Below the pieces are notes generated by a model. That model was not told the origin of the DNA. It did no database searches and saw nothing but the letters and a program-made list of their open reading frames with translations. A DNA stretch of 49,711 nucleotides from an uncultured Pelagibacteraceae bacterium (GTDB taxonomy: Bacteria; Pseudomonadota; Alphaproteobacteria; Pelagibacterales; Pelagibacteraceae), in contig CACCJO010000004.1 of the NCBI GenBank assembly GCA_902546375.1, forward strand, positions 1 to 49,711. The letters are read 5' to 3'. Position numbers and translations under genes: made by a program. This document shows, in pieces, positions 41,531 through 49,711 of this stretch (within the stretch, counting starts at the first letter, position 1; every line of letters begins with the position of its first letter).

Positions 41531-42001
41531 ATGTCAACTTTTGTATACATGACAAGATGTGATGGTTGTGGACATTGTGTAGATATATGTCCTTCGGACA
41601 TCATGCATATAGACGAAAATATTCGAAGAGCAAAAAACATTGAACCAAATTTTTGTTGGGAATGTTACTCATGCGTTAAAGCATGTCCTAATCATGCAAT
41701 TGACGTAAGAGGGTATGCTGATTTTGCTCCTATGGGTCACAGTGTGAGAGTTAGAAGAGAGGAAGAAAAAGGAACTATCTCTTGGAAAATCAAATTTAGA
41801 AATGGAACAGAAAAAAATTTCGTATCCCCAATAACAACAAAACCTTGGGGTAAATTTATTCCTAAACTTGCTGAAGGTGATACTCCTAACCAAGGAGAAA
41901 TTAATTCACAAAGATTATATAGTGAACCAGAGGGTTTAAATACTAATAAAGAATTACCATCAGTTCCAAAAGAATCTTTTAAAAAAGGTGTTTATTATTA
42001 A
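41531..42001 (+). CDS. aprB: Adenylylsulfate reductase iron-sulfur subunit AprB
   Basis: This is a 156-residue ferredoxin-like subunit with two [4Fe-4S] motifs, CDGCGHCVDICPSD and CWECYSCVKACPNHA, in the first 60 residues. The remaining extension runs along AprA. It carries electrons from AprA toward AprM. In SAR11 the pair is taken to work in the oxidising direction (sulfite plus AMP to APS). The gene overlaps aprA by one base (TAATG). Confidence 0.95.
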   Translation: MSTFVYMTRCDGCGHCVDICPSDIMHIDENIRRAKNIEPNFCWECYSCVKACPNHAIDVRGYADFAPMGHSVRVRREEEKGTISWKIKFRNGTEKNFVSPITTKPWGKFIPKLAEGDTPNQGEINSQRLYSEPEGLNTNKELPSVPKESFKKGVYY

Positions 42002-43860
42002 TGGCTAAGCACAAAACACATTATGAGGAATGTGATGTATTAGTTGTTGGTGGTGGAATGGCTGGCACCGGAGCAACATTCGAGGCCAGACATTGGGGAA
42101 GAGATTTAAAAATTATTTGTGTTGAAAAAGCAAATATTGATCGAAGTGGTGCAGTCGCACAAGGTTTATATGCAATCAATTGTTACATGGGTATGCAATG
42201 GGACGAAAATCAACCTGAGGACCATGTTAGATATGCCAGAAACGATTTAATGGGAATGGTTAGAGAAGATTTAGGTTATGATATGGCTCGTCATGTAGAC
42301 TCAACTGTTCACATGTTTGATGAGTGGGGTCTTCCAATGATGAAAAATGAAAAAACCGGAAGATACTTAAGGGAAGGTAAATGGCAAATCATGATACATG
42401 GTGAAAGCTATAAACCAATCGTTGCTGAGGCAGCAAAAAAATCTGCAGATAAAATTTATAATAGAATAATGGTTACTCATTTATTAATGGATGAAGCTCA
42501 AGAAAATAGAATTGGTGGAGCTGTTGGATTTAATATGAGAACAGGAGATTTTCATGTATTTAGAGCTAAAGCAGTTATTGTTGCTGCAGGTGGTGCATCG
42601 CATATTTTTAAACCAAGAGCGGTTGGAGAAGGTATGGGAAGAACTTGGTATGCACCATGGAGTAATGGATCTGCATATGCACTACCTATTGCTGCAGGCG
42701 CAAAGATGACTCAAATGGAAAATAGAATTGTTTTGTGTAGATTTAAAGATGGTTATGGACCTGTTGGAGCATATTTTTTACATTTAAAAACATATACACA
42801 AAATGCTAATGGTGAAAATTATGAAAAAAAATGGTATGATCAAACTAAAGAATTAGTTGGCGAATATATTGATCATCATCCAACTCCTACTTGTTTAAGA
42901 AACCACGCATTTATACAAGAAGTTGCTGCCGGAGGCGGACCGATCCACATGGTAACTAAAGAGGCTTTTCAAGATCCACATTTAGAAACAGTTGGATGGG
43001 AAAACTTTTTAGGGATGACAGTTGGACAAGCTGTTGTTTGGGCATCACAAAATATTGATCCAAAGTATACAAATCCTGAATTAACAACATCAGAACCTTA
43101 CGTTATGGGATCACATGCGACATGTTCAGGAGCATGGGTTAGTGGACCTGAAGATTTGTCTCCACCAGAATACTTCTGGGGTTACAACAGAATGTTAACA
43201 ATCGATGGACTTTTCGGTGCAGGGGATACAGTGGGTGGTAGTGCACATAAATTTTCATCAGGATCTTTTACAGAGGGTAGATTAGCAGCAAAAGCAGCAG
43301 TAAAATATATTGAAGATAAAAAAGCTGAAGGAATTAATGTTACAGATAAACAATGTGATAATTTTAAAAAAGCTGTCTACAAACCATTAGAAACATACAC
43401 AGTTGCTCAAAACGAGATAACTGGAGGAACAGTTTCACCAAGTTATATTTCTCCAATACAGGGATTGCAAAGACTTCAAAAGATTATGGATGAATACGTT
43501 GGGGGTATCACTTCAAATTATATGACAAACGGAAATTTACTAAAAAAAGCTTTAGAACTTTTAACTTGGTTACAAGAGGATTTAGAGCACGTTGGTGCCG
43601 AAGATTATCATCAGTTAATGAGAGCTTGGGAGTTGAAACACAGAGCTTTGACATCACAATGTGTTACTGAGCATACTTTGTTTAGGGAAGAAACTCGTTG
43701 GCCAGGTTATTATTATAGAGGAGATCATATGAAATTAGATGATGAAAATTGGCATTGTTTGACAGTTTCAAGAAGAGATCCTAAAACTGGTAAATTTACT
43801 CTAGAAAAAGTTCCGGTTTATCACATTGTTGATGAAAAAGAGAAAAAGAAGGCCTCATAA
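42001..43860 (+). CDS. aprA: Adenylylsulfate reductase flavoprotein subunit AprA
   Basis: This is a 619-residue FAD enzyme that interconverts APS and sulfite plus AMP. The FAD-binding motif VLVVGGGMAGTGA starts at about residue 13. RSGAVAQGLYAINCYMG, then GGASHIFKPRA and GAGDTVGGSAHKFSSGSF, match AprA rather than fumarate reductase. It is complete, follows aprB by a one-base overlap, and is followed by a small conserved-looking ORF. It is probably the sulfite-oxidising step for the sulfonate genes downstream. Confidence 0.96.
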   Translation: MAKHKTHYEECDVLVVGGGMAGTGATFEARHWGRDLKIICVEKANIDRSGAVAQGLYAINCYMGMQWDENQPEDHVRYARNDLMGMVREDLGYDMARHVDSTVHMFDEWGLPMMKNEKTGRYLREGKWQIMIHGESYKPIVAEAAKKSADKIYNRIMVTHLLMDEAQENRIGGAVGFNMRTGDFHVFRAKAVIVAAGGASHIFKPRAVGEGMGRTWYAPWSNGSAYALPIAAGAKMTQMENRIVLCRFKDGYGPVGAYFLHLKTYTQNANGENYEKKWYDQTKELVGEYIDHHPTPTCLRNHAFIQEVAAGGGPIHMVTKEAFQDPHLETVGWENFLGMTVGQAVVWASQNIDPKYTNPELTTSEPYVMGSHATCSGAWVSGPEDLSPPEYFWGYNRMLTIDGLFGAGDTVGGSAHKFSSGSFTEGRLAAKAAVKYIEDKKAEGINVTDKQCDNFKKAVYKPLETYTVAQNEITGGTVSPSYISPIQGLQRLQKIMDEYVGGITSNYMTNGNLLKKALELLTWLQEDLEHVGAEDYHQLMRAWELKHRALTSQCVTEHTLFREETRWPGYYYRGDHMKLDDENWHCLTVSRRDPKTGKFTLEKVPVYHIVDEKEKKKAS

Positions 43861-43878
43861 TTTATTTTAAGAACATTT

Positions 43879-44229
43879 ATGGATCTTTTATCAAAGTCAG
43901 ATGAAGAGATTTTTAAGATCGGCAAACCTTTTTGGGAAAATTTAGTACGAGCCTCAAATATGAAGGATTATGGAGGTTTTACTAAAGATTTTTCAACACA
44001 GATGCTATTTGGAGCAAATGAAGTTGAGCTAGGTAAACAATGGGCAAACAATAAAATTATCACAAATTTAGAGGAAACTTACAAACCCTTTGGAACTTTA
44101 AGACGAGGTGAGCACATAACAGTATTAATCAAACAGACCAACAAGGAAATACCTGGAGAGTTTCTAGGAAGATTGGTACTTGGGGTTGAGGATGACGAGA
44201 TTAAAATTTTTGGAGCAACAATTTACTAA
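43879..44229 (+). CDS. Unknown protein behind aprA (116 aa)
   Basis: This is a 116-residue soluble protein starting 18 bases after aprA. Residues 1-40 are helical (DEEIFKIGKPFWENLVRASN). Residues 65-116 look like a beta-rich domain (GTLRRGEHITVLIKQTNKEI, then PGEFLGRLVLGVEDDEIKIF). No signal peptide, Cys or known motif is seen. Close linkage suggests a role with the APS reductase, such as maturation or control. I recognise no family. Confidence 0.75.
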   Translation: MDLLSKSDEEIFKIGKPFWENLVRASNMKDYGGFTKDFSTQMLFGANEVELGKQWANNKIITNLEETYKPFGTLRRGEHITVLIKQTNKEIPGEFLGRLVLGVEDDEIKIFGATIY

Positions 44230-44236
44230 TTATAGT

Positions 44237-44264
44237 TTGACAATTTTTTTGCTGGGTGTATTCA
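44237..44264 (+). promoter_or_regulatory. Possible promoter upstream of the small ORF and tauE
   Basis: A perfect TTGACA box (44237-44242) is followed after 16 bases by TATTCA (44259-44264), with TG directly before it. This resembles a sigma-70 promoter with an extended -10. It would separate the tauE gene and its small upstream ORF from the aprMBA transcript. Short motifs like these occur by chance in A/T-rich DNA. Confidence 0.35.
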
Positions 44265-44273
44265 GGGACTTAG

Positions 44274-44408
44274 ATGCATCTTTCAAATTTAAAAATTCTA
44301 AATATCATAGCTAATAAAAAATCAACTTTTATTAAAACTGGAATTTTTTCAGCTATAGCTACATGTTGGGGTGTTATCTTAGTTGGAACTTTTATTACTT
44401 TTAAATAA
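44274..44408 (+). CDS. Small single-helix membrane protein (44 aa)
   Basis: This is a 44-codon ORF between the aprA-linked gene and tauE. The basic amphipathic start MHLSNLKILNIIANKKSTFI is followed by a single hydrophobic segment (TGIFSAIATCWGVILVGTFI). Codon use is like the neighbours. It lies 25 bases before tauE and could be its small partner. No family is recognised. Confidence 0.5.
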   Translation: MHLSNLKILNIIANKKSTFIKTGIFSAIATCWGVILVGTFITFK

Positions 44409-44433
44409 GTAATATTTTAAGTTTTTATATTTG

Positions 44434-45528
44434 ATGGACGTATTTTTACCTATAGCTCAAGTCTTTATTAATCCAGTAGAAATACTTTTAATAAGTGCAA
44501 TTGTTGGTGTTCTTTCAGGTTTGTTTGGAGTAGGAGGTGGTTTTTTAATGACACCTTTTTTAATCTTTATGGGTGTTCCCCCAGCTTATGCAGTAGCAAA
44601 TGAGGCCAACAATATCCTAGCAACCTCTGTATCTGGATCTACCACTCATTGGTTAAAAAATACTTTAGATTATAAAATGGGATTAATGATCGTAATTGGT
44701 GGAACAATAGGAACTGTATTAGGTATTTTTACTTTCACTTATTTTAAAGATATTGGAAAAATAGATACAGTAATTTCTTTAGCCTATATGTACATTCTTG
44801 CAATAATTGGGACACTGATGTTGGTGGAAAGTCTGGGTGAAATTGATAAAGCCAAAAAAAATATAGTAGAGAAGAAAAAATTACATGTACATTACTGGAT
44901 CCATGGACTTCCTTTTAGGATGAGATTTCCTAAATCCAAATTATATGAAAGTATATTCACACCTATCGTAATTGGACTAATCGTTGGTTTTATTGCGGCT
45001 ATCATGGGTATCGGCGGTGCATTCATTTTAGTGCCCGCAATGATTTACATTATTAAGATGCCGACAAAATTAGTGCCTGGAACCTCATTGTTTGTGACCA
45101 TTTTTGTAAGTGTGATTGTTACATTTCTTCATTCAATTAATTATGGGTCAATTGATTTAATGTTAGTTTTAATGTTAGTTGTGGGATCAATAGTAGGAGT
45201 TCAAGTAGGCCAGAAGCTTGGGGAGCAGATTGACAGCTCTGGATTAAAAGCTTTGTTAGCAATTCTATTATTAATAGTCGGGATTGTAATAGCTTACGAT
45301 ACTTTTTTTGCTGAGGAGATTAAGAACGGAGTCACATCTGTAACTTCACCAGATTTAAATTTCTTCTCAAAGTTTATTAAGGAGTTTTCAGAAGATATGC
45401 CATTCTTCTATGGATTATTTTCAATTCTGTTTGCTATAATTTTAGGAATAGGAGCTGCATTTATTAGAAGATCGATTTCAAAATTTAGAGAAAAATATTT
45501 TAAAAAGACAGTTAAACAATCTAAATAA
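44434..45528 (+). CDS. TauE/SafE-type sulfite/sulfonate exporter
   Basis: This is a 364-residue membrane protein with two DUF81 halves, each with the glycine motif: GLFGVGGGFLMTPFLIF near residue 30 and GFIAAIMGIGGAFILVPAMI near 190. TauE/SafE proteins export sulfite, sulfoacetate or related anions and often accompany taurine genes. The start is ATG 44434 rather than the TTG three bases earlier. Its stop lies 8 bases inside the convergent YeiH-type gene. Placement beside apr, suy and xsc supports a sulfite-related substrate. Confidence 0.88.
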   Translation: MDVFLPIAQVFINPVEILLISAIVGVLSGLFGVGGGFLMTPFLIFMGVPPAYAVANEANNILATSVSGSTTHWLKNTLDYKMGLMIVIGGTIGTVLGIFTFTYFKDIGKIDTVISLAYMYILAIIGTLMLVESLGEIDKAKKNIVEKKKLHVHYWIHGLPFRMRFPKSKLYESIFTPIVIGLIVGFIAAIMGIGGAFILVPAMIYIIKMPTKLVPGTSLFVTIFVSVIVTFLHSINYGSIDLMLVLMLVVGSIVGVQVGQKLGEQIDSSGLKALLAILLLIVGIVIAYDTFFAEEIKNGVTSVTSPDLNFFSKFIKEFSEDMPFFYGLFSILFAIILGIGAAFIRRSISKFREKYFKKTVKQSK

Positions 45529-46588
45529 AAAATTTTACATAGATCTCAATTGTTAAAATACTCACAATTCCTACAGTCAACATTGATGTAAATCCAACAA
45601 TAAAAGGTTTATAACCCATATTTCTAATATCTTTTAAATTTGTAGATAAGCCTATAGCTGCCATAGCCATAGTCAAAAAAATTTTAGAAGAAGATTTAAT
45701 TGAATTAATTAAATCAATCCAATTATTATTAGTTGAAAAAACTTCATCACCTACATTTCTTAAAATTATCATCCCAACAAAACCCAAAACAAAATATGGA
45801 AATATACTTAAAATAGAGTAACCCCTTTCTTTTGTTTGACCCCTATTGTAAAGAAAAGCAAAAAGAGGAATCATAACAATTAAAAAAGTATTTCTAATAA
45901 GCTTTGTAACTGTTGCAATATTTAAAGTCTCAGGACTATTAAACTGTTGTTCGTATATTAATCCTGCTGCAGCTACCTGTGAGGTTTCATGTATGGCAGT
46001 TCCTAAAAAGAGACCTGCAAATAATGAGTTTCCTTCAAAATAAAAATTTGCAAAGTAGGGGTATAACAATAATGATAGTATTCCGAATAAAGTAATGTTA
46101 GCAATTGCATAAGAAATTTCACTTTTATTAGCTTTGATTACTGGTGCGGTTGCCATGATCGCTGTAGTGCCACAAACAGTGCTACCAATTGATATTAAGT
46201 AGGCCATCCTTGTTGGTATTTGGAGCTTTTTAATTATGAGCTTTATTACTATTAAAACACTAACTATACAAATTACTATTAATGGAATTGCTACTTTTCC
46301 AAATTCTAAAAATTCAAAAGGTTTTAATTGTATTCCTAAGCAGATAATTCCAAGTTTTAAAATATAGTCTCTACTAAAATCTAATCCTTTTTGAAAACTT
46401 TCTCGAATTTTAAAAAAATTTCCAAAAAAAATTCCTAGTAGAATAGCTATCATCGCTGTAGAGATTGGGCTTTTGCTATATCCTAAAAGTTCAATACCAA
46501 TAATATTATTAAAACCTTGAGAAAGAGAATAAAGAATAAATGCAAGTATAATACCTGGTATTAACACCAAGTAATCTTTTAAGACCAT
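45521..46588 (-). CDS. YeiH/UPF0324-family putative sulfate exporter
   Basis: This is a 355-residue membrane protein with about ten helices. It contains AILLGIFFGNF, LGIICLGIQLKPFEF, STVCGTTAIMATAPVIKA and GTAIHETSQVAAAGLIY. The CGTTAIMA and ETSQVAAAG blocks are those of the UPF0324/YeiH family, proposed to export sulfate or small sulfonates. It is on the same strand as suyAB, 14 bases after suyB, so is likely in the sulfolactate operon. The direction and substrate are inference. Confidence 0.87.
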   Translation of the reverse strand: MVLKDYLVLIPGIILAFILYSLSQGFNNIIGIELLGYSKSPISTAMIAILLGIFFGNFFKIRESFQKGLDFSRDYILKLGIICLGIQLKPFEFLEFGKVAIPLIVICIVSVLIVIKLIIKKLQIPTRMAYLISIGSTVCGTTAIMATAPVIKANKSEISYAIANITLFGILSLLLYPYFANFYFEGNSLFAGLFLGTAIHETSQVAAAGLIYEQQFNSPETLNIATVTKLIRNTFLIVMIPLFAFLYNRGQTKERGYSILSIFPYFVLGFVGMIILRNVGDEVFSTNNNWIDLINSIKSSSKIFLTMAMAAIGLSTNLKDIRNMGYKPFIVGFTSMLTVGIVSILTIEIYVKFFI

Positions 46589-46602
46589 CTTTTATAAAGT
46601 GA

Positions 46603-47769
46603 TTATGCGCTTCTATAAAGTTTAGTCATAACAAATTCCTTATGACCCAAAGCTTCTGCGCAAGTTAATCTTCCATTAGCAACTCTAAGAGTTGTCTCAA
46701 TAAGTTTATCTCCCGCCTCTGATAAATTCATTTCTCTTGAAAGAATTTTTGATACATCACAATCAATGTGTTCACCCATACTTTTAACGGTCAATGGATT
46801 AGCAGTTAATTTAACGACTGGTTCTATTGGATTTCCAACAATATTACCTTGCCCAGTTGGAAACAGATGAATATTAAAACCTGCTGCTGCTTGTAGTGTT
46901 ACACACTCTGCTGCAGCTGAAGAAGTATCCATAAAGTATAATCCTTTACCTTTCTTTGGTTCCTCTGCTGGCTCTAAAACATCTATAAATTTACAATCAC
47001 CAATTTTTTGAAAATTTCCGAACGCTTTTTCTTCAATAGTCGTTAAGCCTCCAGCAATGTTTCCAGCAGTTGGTTGACTTTCCGATAAATCATCCGTTGC
47101 TTCTTTTAGAATAAAATCATTATATGCGCTCCAAGTTTTCATAAATTTATCTGAAGCCTCTTTTGTTGCACCTCTAGTTGCACAAACTTTTTCAGCACCA
47201 GTTAGTTCTGAAGTTTCACCAAAACATAAATGAACACCAAGTGGCTCAAGTTTATCCATTAAGTTTCCAACTGTGGGATTTGACGCAAGACCTGAAGTAG
47301 TATCTGATTCTCCACATTTTACTGAAATCCATAAATCACTTATTGGACATTCCTCTCTTTGTTTTTCTGAAGCCCACATGACAAATTCTTGTGCTTTTTT
47401 GGAAGCTTTCATAACTGTTCCAATATCACCTGTTCGTTCAATATGAAAACCTTCCACAGGTTTTCCAGTTTTTGCTATTCCATCTACAATTCTTTTAGTC
47501 CATTTTGGTTCAATACCAATTACAATCACAGCAGCAACATTTGGATTGCTTCCTGTACCTATCATTGTTCTAAAGTGTAATTCTAAATCCGCTCCAAATT
47601 GTAATCGTCCATATGAATGAGGTAATGCGATAGTTCCTTTTATATTGTTTGCAACTGCTTCTGCGCAAGCATTTGAAATATCATCTACTGGTAAAATAAT
47701 TACGTGATTTCTAGTTCCCGCTCTTCCATTTTCTCTTTTGTAACCTAAAAAACTTTTTGGAATTTCCAT
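46603..47769 (-). CDS. suyB: (2R)-sulfolactate sulfo-lyase large subunit SuyB
   Basis: This is a 388-residue UxaA-family lyase subunit. It begins [20 protein letters not shown] (the GRAGTRN motif of this family), contains [20 protein letters not shown] with the cluster-type Cys, and ends near VTKLYRS-like residues. Together with the small subunit it would cleave sulfolactate to pyruvate and sulfite. The alternative family activity is altronate dehydration. Linkage to xsc, aprMBA and exporters argues for SuyB. I choose ATG 47769 over the TTG three bases upstream. Confidence 0.85.
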   Translation of the reverse strand: MEIPKSFLGYKRENGRAGTRNHVIILPVDDISNACAEAVANNIKGTIALPHSYGRLQFGADLELHFRTMIGTGSNPNVAAVIVIGIEPKWTKRIVDGIAKTGKPVEGFHIERTGDIGTVMKASKKAQEFVMWASEKQREECPISDLWISVKCGESDTTSGLASNPTVGNLMDKLEPLGVHLCFGETSELTGAEKVCATRGATKEASDKFMKTWSAYNDFILKEATDDLSESQPTAGNIAGGLTTIEEKAFGNFQKIGDCKFIDVLEPAEEPKKGKGLYFMDTSSAAAECVTLQAAAGFNIHLFPTGQGNIVGNPIEPVVKLTANPLTVKSMGEHIDCDVSKILSREMNLSEAGDKLIETTLRVANGRLTCAEALGHKEFVMTKLYRSA

Positions 47770-47773
47770 CAAT

Positions 47774-48058
47774 TTACCACTTTTTTGTTTTTACGTTATG
47801 AACATGTACATGCTCACCTTTTTTTATGGATTTAACAACTTTTCCTATGTCGTGACCATATTTTAAAATTGTGTCTCCTTCTTTTAAGTCCGTCATAGCA
47901 ATTTTATGACCCAATGGTATTTCATCCATTGATTGAATATCTGTTGAGCTATCATCCTCCATAATCCAGCATTTACAGTCTTGTTTTGGTGTTATTTTTT
48001 CGATTACTACAACCCCTACATTATCCTTTTTATCGTGAATTATGATGTCAGTAGCCAT
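47774..48058 (-). CDS. suyA: (2R)-sulfolactate sulfo-lyase small subunit SuyA
   Basis: This is a 94-residue SAF-domain protein, [20 protein letters not shown], then [20 protein letters not shown] and [10 protein letters not shown] at the C-terminus. The IPLGHKIA and HVHN motifs belong to the UxaA N-terminal/SuyA type. It precedes suyB by five bases and forms the first gene of the operon. It is divergent from xsc. Confidence 0.86.
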   Translation of the reverse strand: MATDIIIHDKKDNVGVVVIEKITPKQDCKCWIMEDDSSTDIQSMDEIPLGHKIAMTDLKEGDTILKYGHDIGKVVKSIKKGEHVHVHNVKTKKW

Positions 48059-48059
48059 T

Positions 48060-48120
48060 ATATCGTGTCGATTTGTTTGTTTGAATTTTCAAAAATCTTA
48101 TATATTAATCGCGACAATTA
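48060..48120. promoter_or_regulatory. Shared control region of suyAB and xsc
   Basis: In an A/T-only gap of 118 bases, two CG-containing words stand out: ATCGTGTCGATT at 48062-48073 and AATCGCGACA at 48107-48116. They contain TGTCGATT and a near-inverted AATCGCGACA, about 40 bases apart. TTTGAA-TT-TTCAAA (48080-48093) lies between. The pair could be half-sites of a regulator controlling both divergent transcripts. No regulator gene is adjacent within the window. Confidence 0.45.
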
Positions 48121-48176
48121 AGAAATAGTTTTATAAAAAAAATTATTACATTTGCTAGATTAGAAAGGTTCTATTA

Positions 48177-49711
48177 ATGACTAAAATGACAACAGAGGAA
48201 GCTTTTGTAAAAGTTTTACAAATGCACGGCATCGAACATGCTTTTGGAATAATAGGTTCAGCATTCATGCCTATCTCTGATATTTTTCCTGATGCAGGTA
48301 TTACTTTTTGGGACGTAGCTCATGAAACAAATGGTGGACTAATCGCTGATGGTTATACAAGATCTACAGGTAAAATGTCTATGGTCATTGCACAAAACGG
48401 GCCAGGTATCACTGGATTAGTAACCCCGATTAAAACTGCTTACTGGAACCATACACCATTATTATTAGTAACACCTCAGGCGGCAAATAAGACTATGGGT
48501 CAAGGAGGTTTTCAAGAAGTAGAACAAATGAATTTATTTAAAGATATGGTTTGTTACCAAGAAGAGGTTAGAGACCCATCAAGAATGGCTGAAGTTTTAA
48601 ATAGAGTAATTGAAAAAGCAATAAGAGGTTCAGCGCCGGCACAAATTAATGTTCCGAGAGATTATTGGACTCAAGTTATCGATATTGAATTACCACCAAT
48701 AGTAAGATTAGAGAGACAAGGTGGAGGAGCAGAGGCTATAGATAAAGCTGCAAAACTTTTATCAAATGCAAAGTTTCCAGTTATTTTATCTGGTGCAGGA
48801 GTTGTAATTGGTGGTGCAATTGAAGAGACAAAAAAACTTGCAGAAAAATTAGACTCTCCAGTTTGTTCTGGCTATCAGCACAATGATAGTTTTCCAGGAA
48901 GTCATCCATTGGCTGTAGGACCTTTAGGATATAATGGGTCAAAAGCTGCTATGGAATTAATTTCAAAAGCAGACGTTGTTTTAGCTTTAGGAACAAGACT
49001 AAATCCATTTTCGACACTTCCAGGGTATGGTATAGATTATTGGCCTAAGAAAGCTAGCATAATCCAAGTTGATATCAATCCTGATAGAATTGGTTTAACT
49101 AAAAAAGTTACTGTTGGAATAAGCGGAGATGCAAAATTAGTTGCTCAACAAATATTTGATAAATTATCATCTAATGCAGGTGATATAGATAGACAAAAAA
49201 GAAAAGACTTAATTCATCAAACAAAATCTGCATGGTTACAAAAATTATCTAGTCTTGATCATGAAGATGATGATGAAGGAACAGTCTGGAACAAAGAAGC
49301 AAGAGAGAGAGATAAAGATAGAATGTCACCAAGACAAGCTTGGAGAGCAATTCAAGCTGGAATGCCTGAAGATGTAATTATCTCAAGTGATATTGGAAAT
49401 AATTGTGCAATAGGAAATGCCTATCCAACTTTTGAAAAACCAAGAAAATATTTAGCACCTGGTTTGTTTGGTCCATGTGGTTATGGTTTTCCATCAATAC
49501 TTGGAGCAAAAATTGGATGTCCAGATACACCTGTAATTGGTTTTGCAGGAGATGGAGCTTTTGGAATTAGCATGAATGAGATGAGTTCGTGTGCTCGTGA
49601 GGAGTGGCCAGCAATTACAATGGTTATTTTTAGAAATTATCAATGGGGTGCTGAAAAAAGAAATACAACTCTTTGGTTTGATAATAATTTCGTCGGAACT
49701 GAATTGGATCC
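48177..49711 (+). CDS. xsc: Sulfoacetaldehyde acetyltransferase Xsc (right end cut off)
   Basis: This is a thiamin-diphosphate enzyme that converts sulfoacetaldehyde and phosphate to acetyl phosphate and sulfite. 511 codons are present and the gene leaves the window. It begins MTKMTTEEAFVKVLQMHGIE, has AHETNGGLIADGYTRSTGKM, IAQNGPGITGLV, PQAANKTMGQGGFQEVEQMN and, near the edge, the ThDP block FAGDGAFGISMNEMSS, all as in Xsc rather than acetolactate synthase. AAAGG at 48163-48167 precedes the ATG. Substrates upstream would be taurine or sulfoacetate. Thiamin diphosphate need links it to thiV. Confidence 0.93.
   Translation, partial: MTKMTTEEAFVKVLQMHGIEHAFGIIGSAFMPISDIFPDAGITFWDVAHETNGGLIADGYTRSTGKMSMVIAQNGPGITGLVTPIKTAYWNHTPLLLVTPQAANKTMGQGGFQEVEQMNLFKDMVCYQEEVRDPSRMAEVLNRVIEKAIRGSAPAQINVPRDYWTQVIDIELPPIVRLERQGGGAEAIDKAAKLLSNAKFPVILSGAGVVIGGAIEETKKLAEKLDSPVCSGYQHNDSFPGSHPLAVGPLGYNGSKAAMELISKADVVLALGTRLNPFSTLPGYGIDYWPKKASIIQVDINPDRIGLTKKVTVGISGDAKLVAQQIFDKLSSNAGDIDRQKRKDLIHQTKSAWLQKLSSLDHEDDDEGTVWNKEARERDKDRMSPRQAWRAIQAGMPEDVIISSDIGNNCAIGNAYPTFEKPRKYLAPGLFGPCGYGFPSILGAKIGCPDTPVIGFAGDGAFGISMNEMSSCAREEWPAITMVIFRNYQWGAEKRNTTLWFDNNFVGTELD

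Noticed and set aside
1-49711. CRISPR array, prophage, insertion sequence, tRNA or rRNA genes
   Set aside because: No regularly spaced repeats, transposase or integrase motifs, tRNA cloverleaf or ribosomal RNA segments were found on reading the window.

Overview
The window is a tightly packed, very AT-rich bacterial chromosome segment that looks like SAR11 (Candidatus Pelagibacter or a close relative). Evidence: short or negative intergenic distances, A/T-ending codons, many 40-60 residue membrane proteins, a TPP riboswitch ahead of a sodium/solute symporter (the SAR11 ThiV arrangement), an AprM-AprB-AprA sulfite-oxidising operon, and a simple iron/ammonium/sulfonate diet. No tRNA, rRNA, CRISPR array, insertion sequence or prophage was found. 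The assignment is inference from gene content, not from a marker-gene tree.

Layout. 1-3.2 kb: histidine (hisI) and folate (folE) genes, an AcuI-type acrylyl-CoA reductase and a LysR regulator. 3.2-7.3 kb: a ferric-iron ABC transporter (futABC) behind a stacked Fur-type operator, with a small Cys-motif ORF and a strong hairpin between the binding protein and permease. 7.3-11.5 kb: AzlCD, a periplasmic thioredoxin, a persulfide-dioxygenase-like enzyme, a DUF4396-like membrane protein, a methyltransferase, cytochrome b561 and a class II cytochrome c. 11.5-12.15 kb: the one unusual non-coding stretch. It has a structured terminator region, a minus-strand leader-like cassette with an in-frame amber codon, a 17-bp inverted repeat, a 59-residue membrane protein and a TPP riboswitch. 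12.15-15.3 kb: thiV and an ABC-2 exporter. 15.4-18.6 kb: isocitrate lyase facing a RamB/ScfR-type regulator across an array of TTTACAA motifs.

18.6-27.3 kb: a GNAT-like protein, the ybbA-ybbP/tesA divergent cluster, a metallo-hydrolase, an iron alcohol dehydrogenase, a glutamine amidotransferase and the site-2 protease rseP. 27.3-35.3 kb: HU, AmtB, a glycosyltransferase-like protein, rhodanese, a DsbA-fold isomerase, an ABA4-like protein, recX, cysQ with small partner genes, mnmA and a 27-residue ultra-basic peptide. 35.3-40.6 kb: cystathionine beta-lyase, an MFS carrier, and the p-aminobenzoate genes pabB-pabA-pabC followed by a HIT protein.

40.7-49.7 kb is a coherent organosulfonate/sulfite module. 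SuyAB (sulfolactate to pyruvate plus sulfite) and Xsc (sulfoacetaldehyde to acetyl phosphate plus sulfite) release sulfite. AprMBA can oxidise it through APS, and TauE- and YeiH-type membrane proteins can export sulfur oxyanions. suyAB and xsc diverge from a shared control region.

A recurring architectural theme is start codons of divergent genes that abut (11030/11031) or overlap (22562-22565), and convergent genes whose stop codons interlock in TTAA. Nothing seen is clearly a new defence or mobile system. The best candidates for something undescribed are the 11.49-11.78 kb minus-strand cassette, the 27-residue basic peptide, and small proteins tied to operons for iron uptake, isocitrate lyase and sulfite oxidation.
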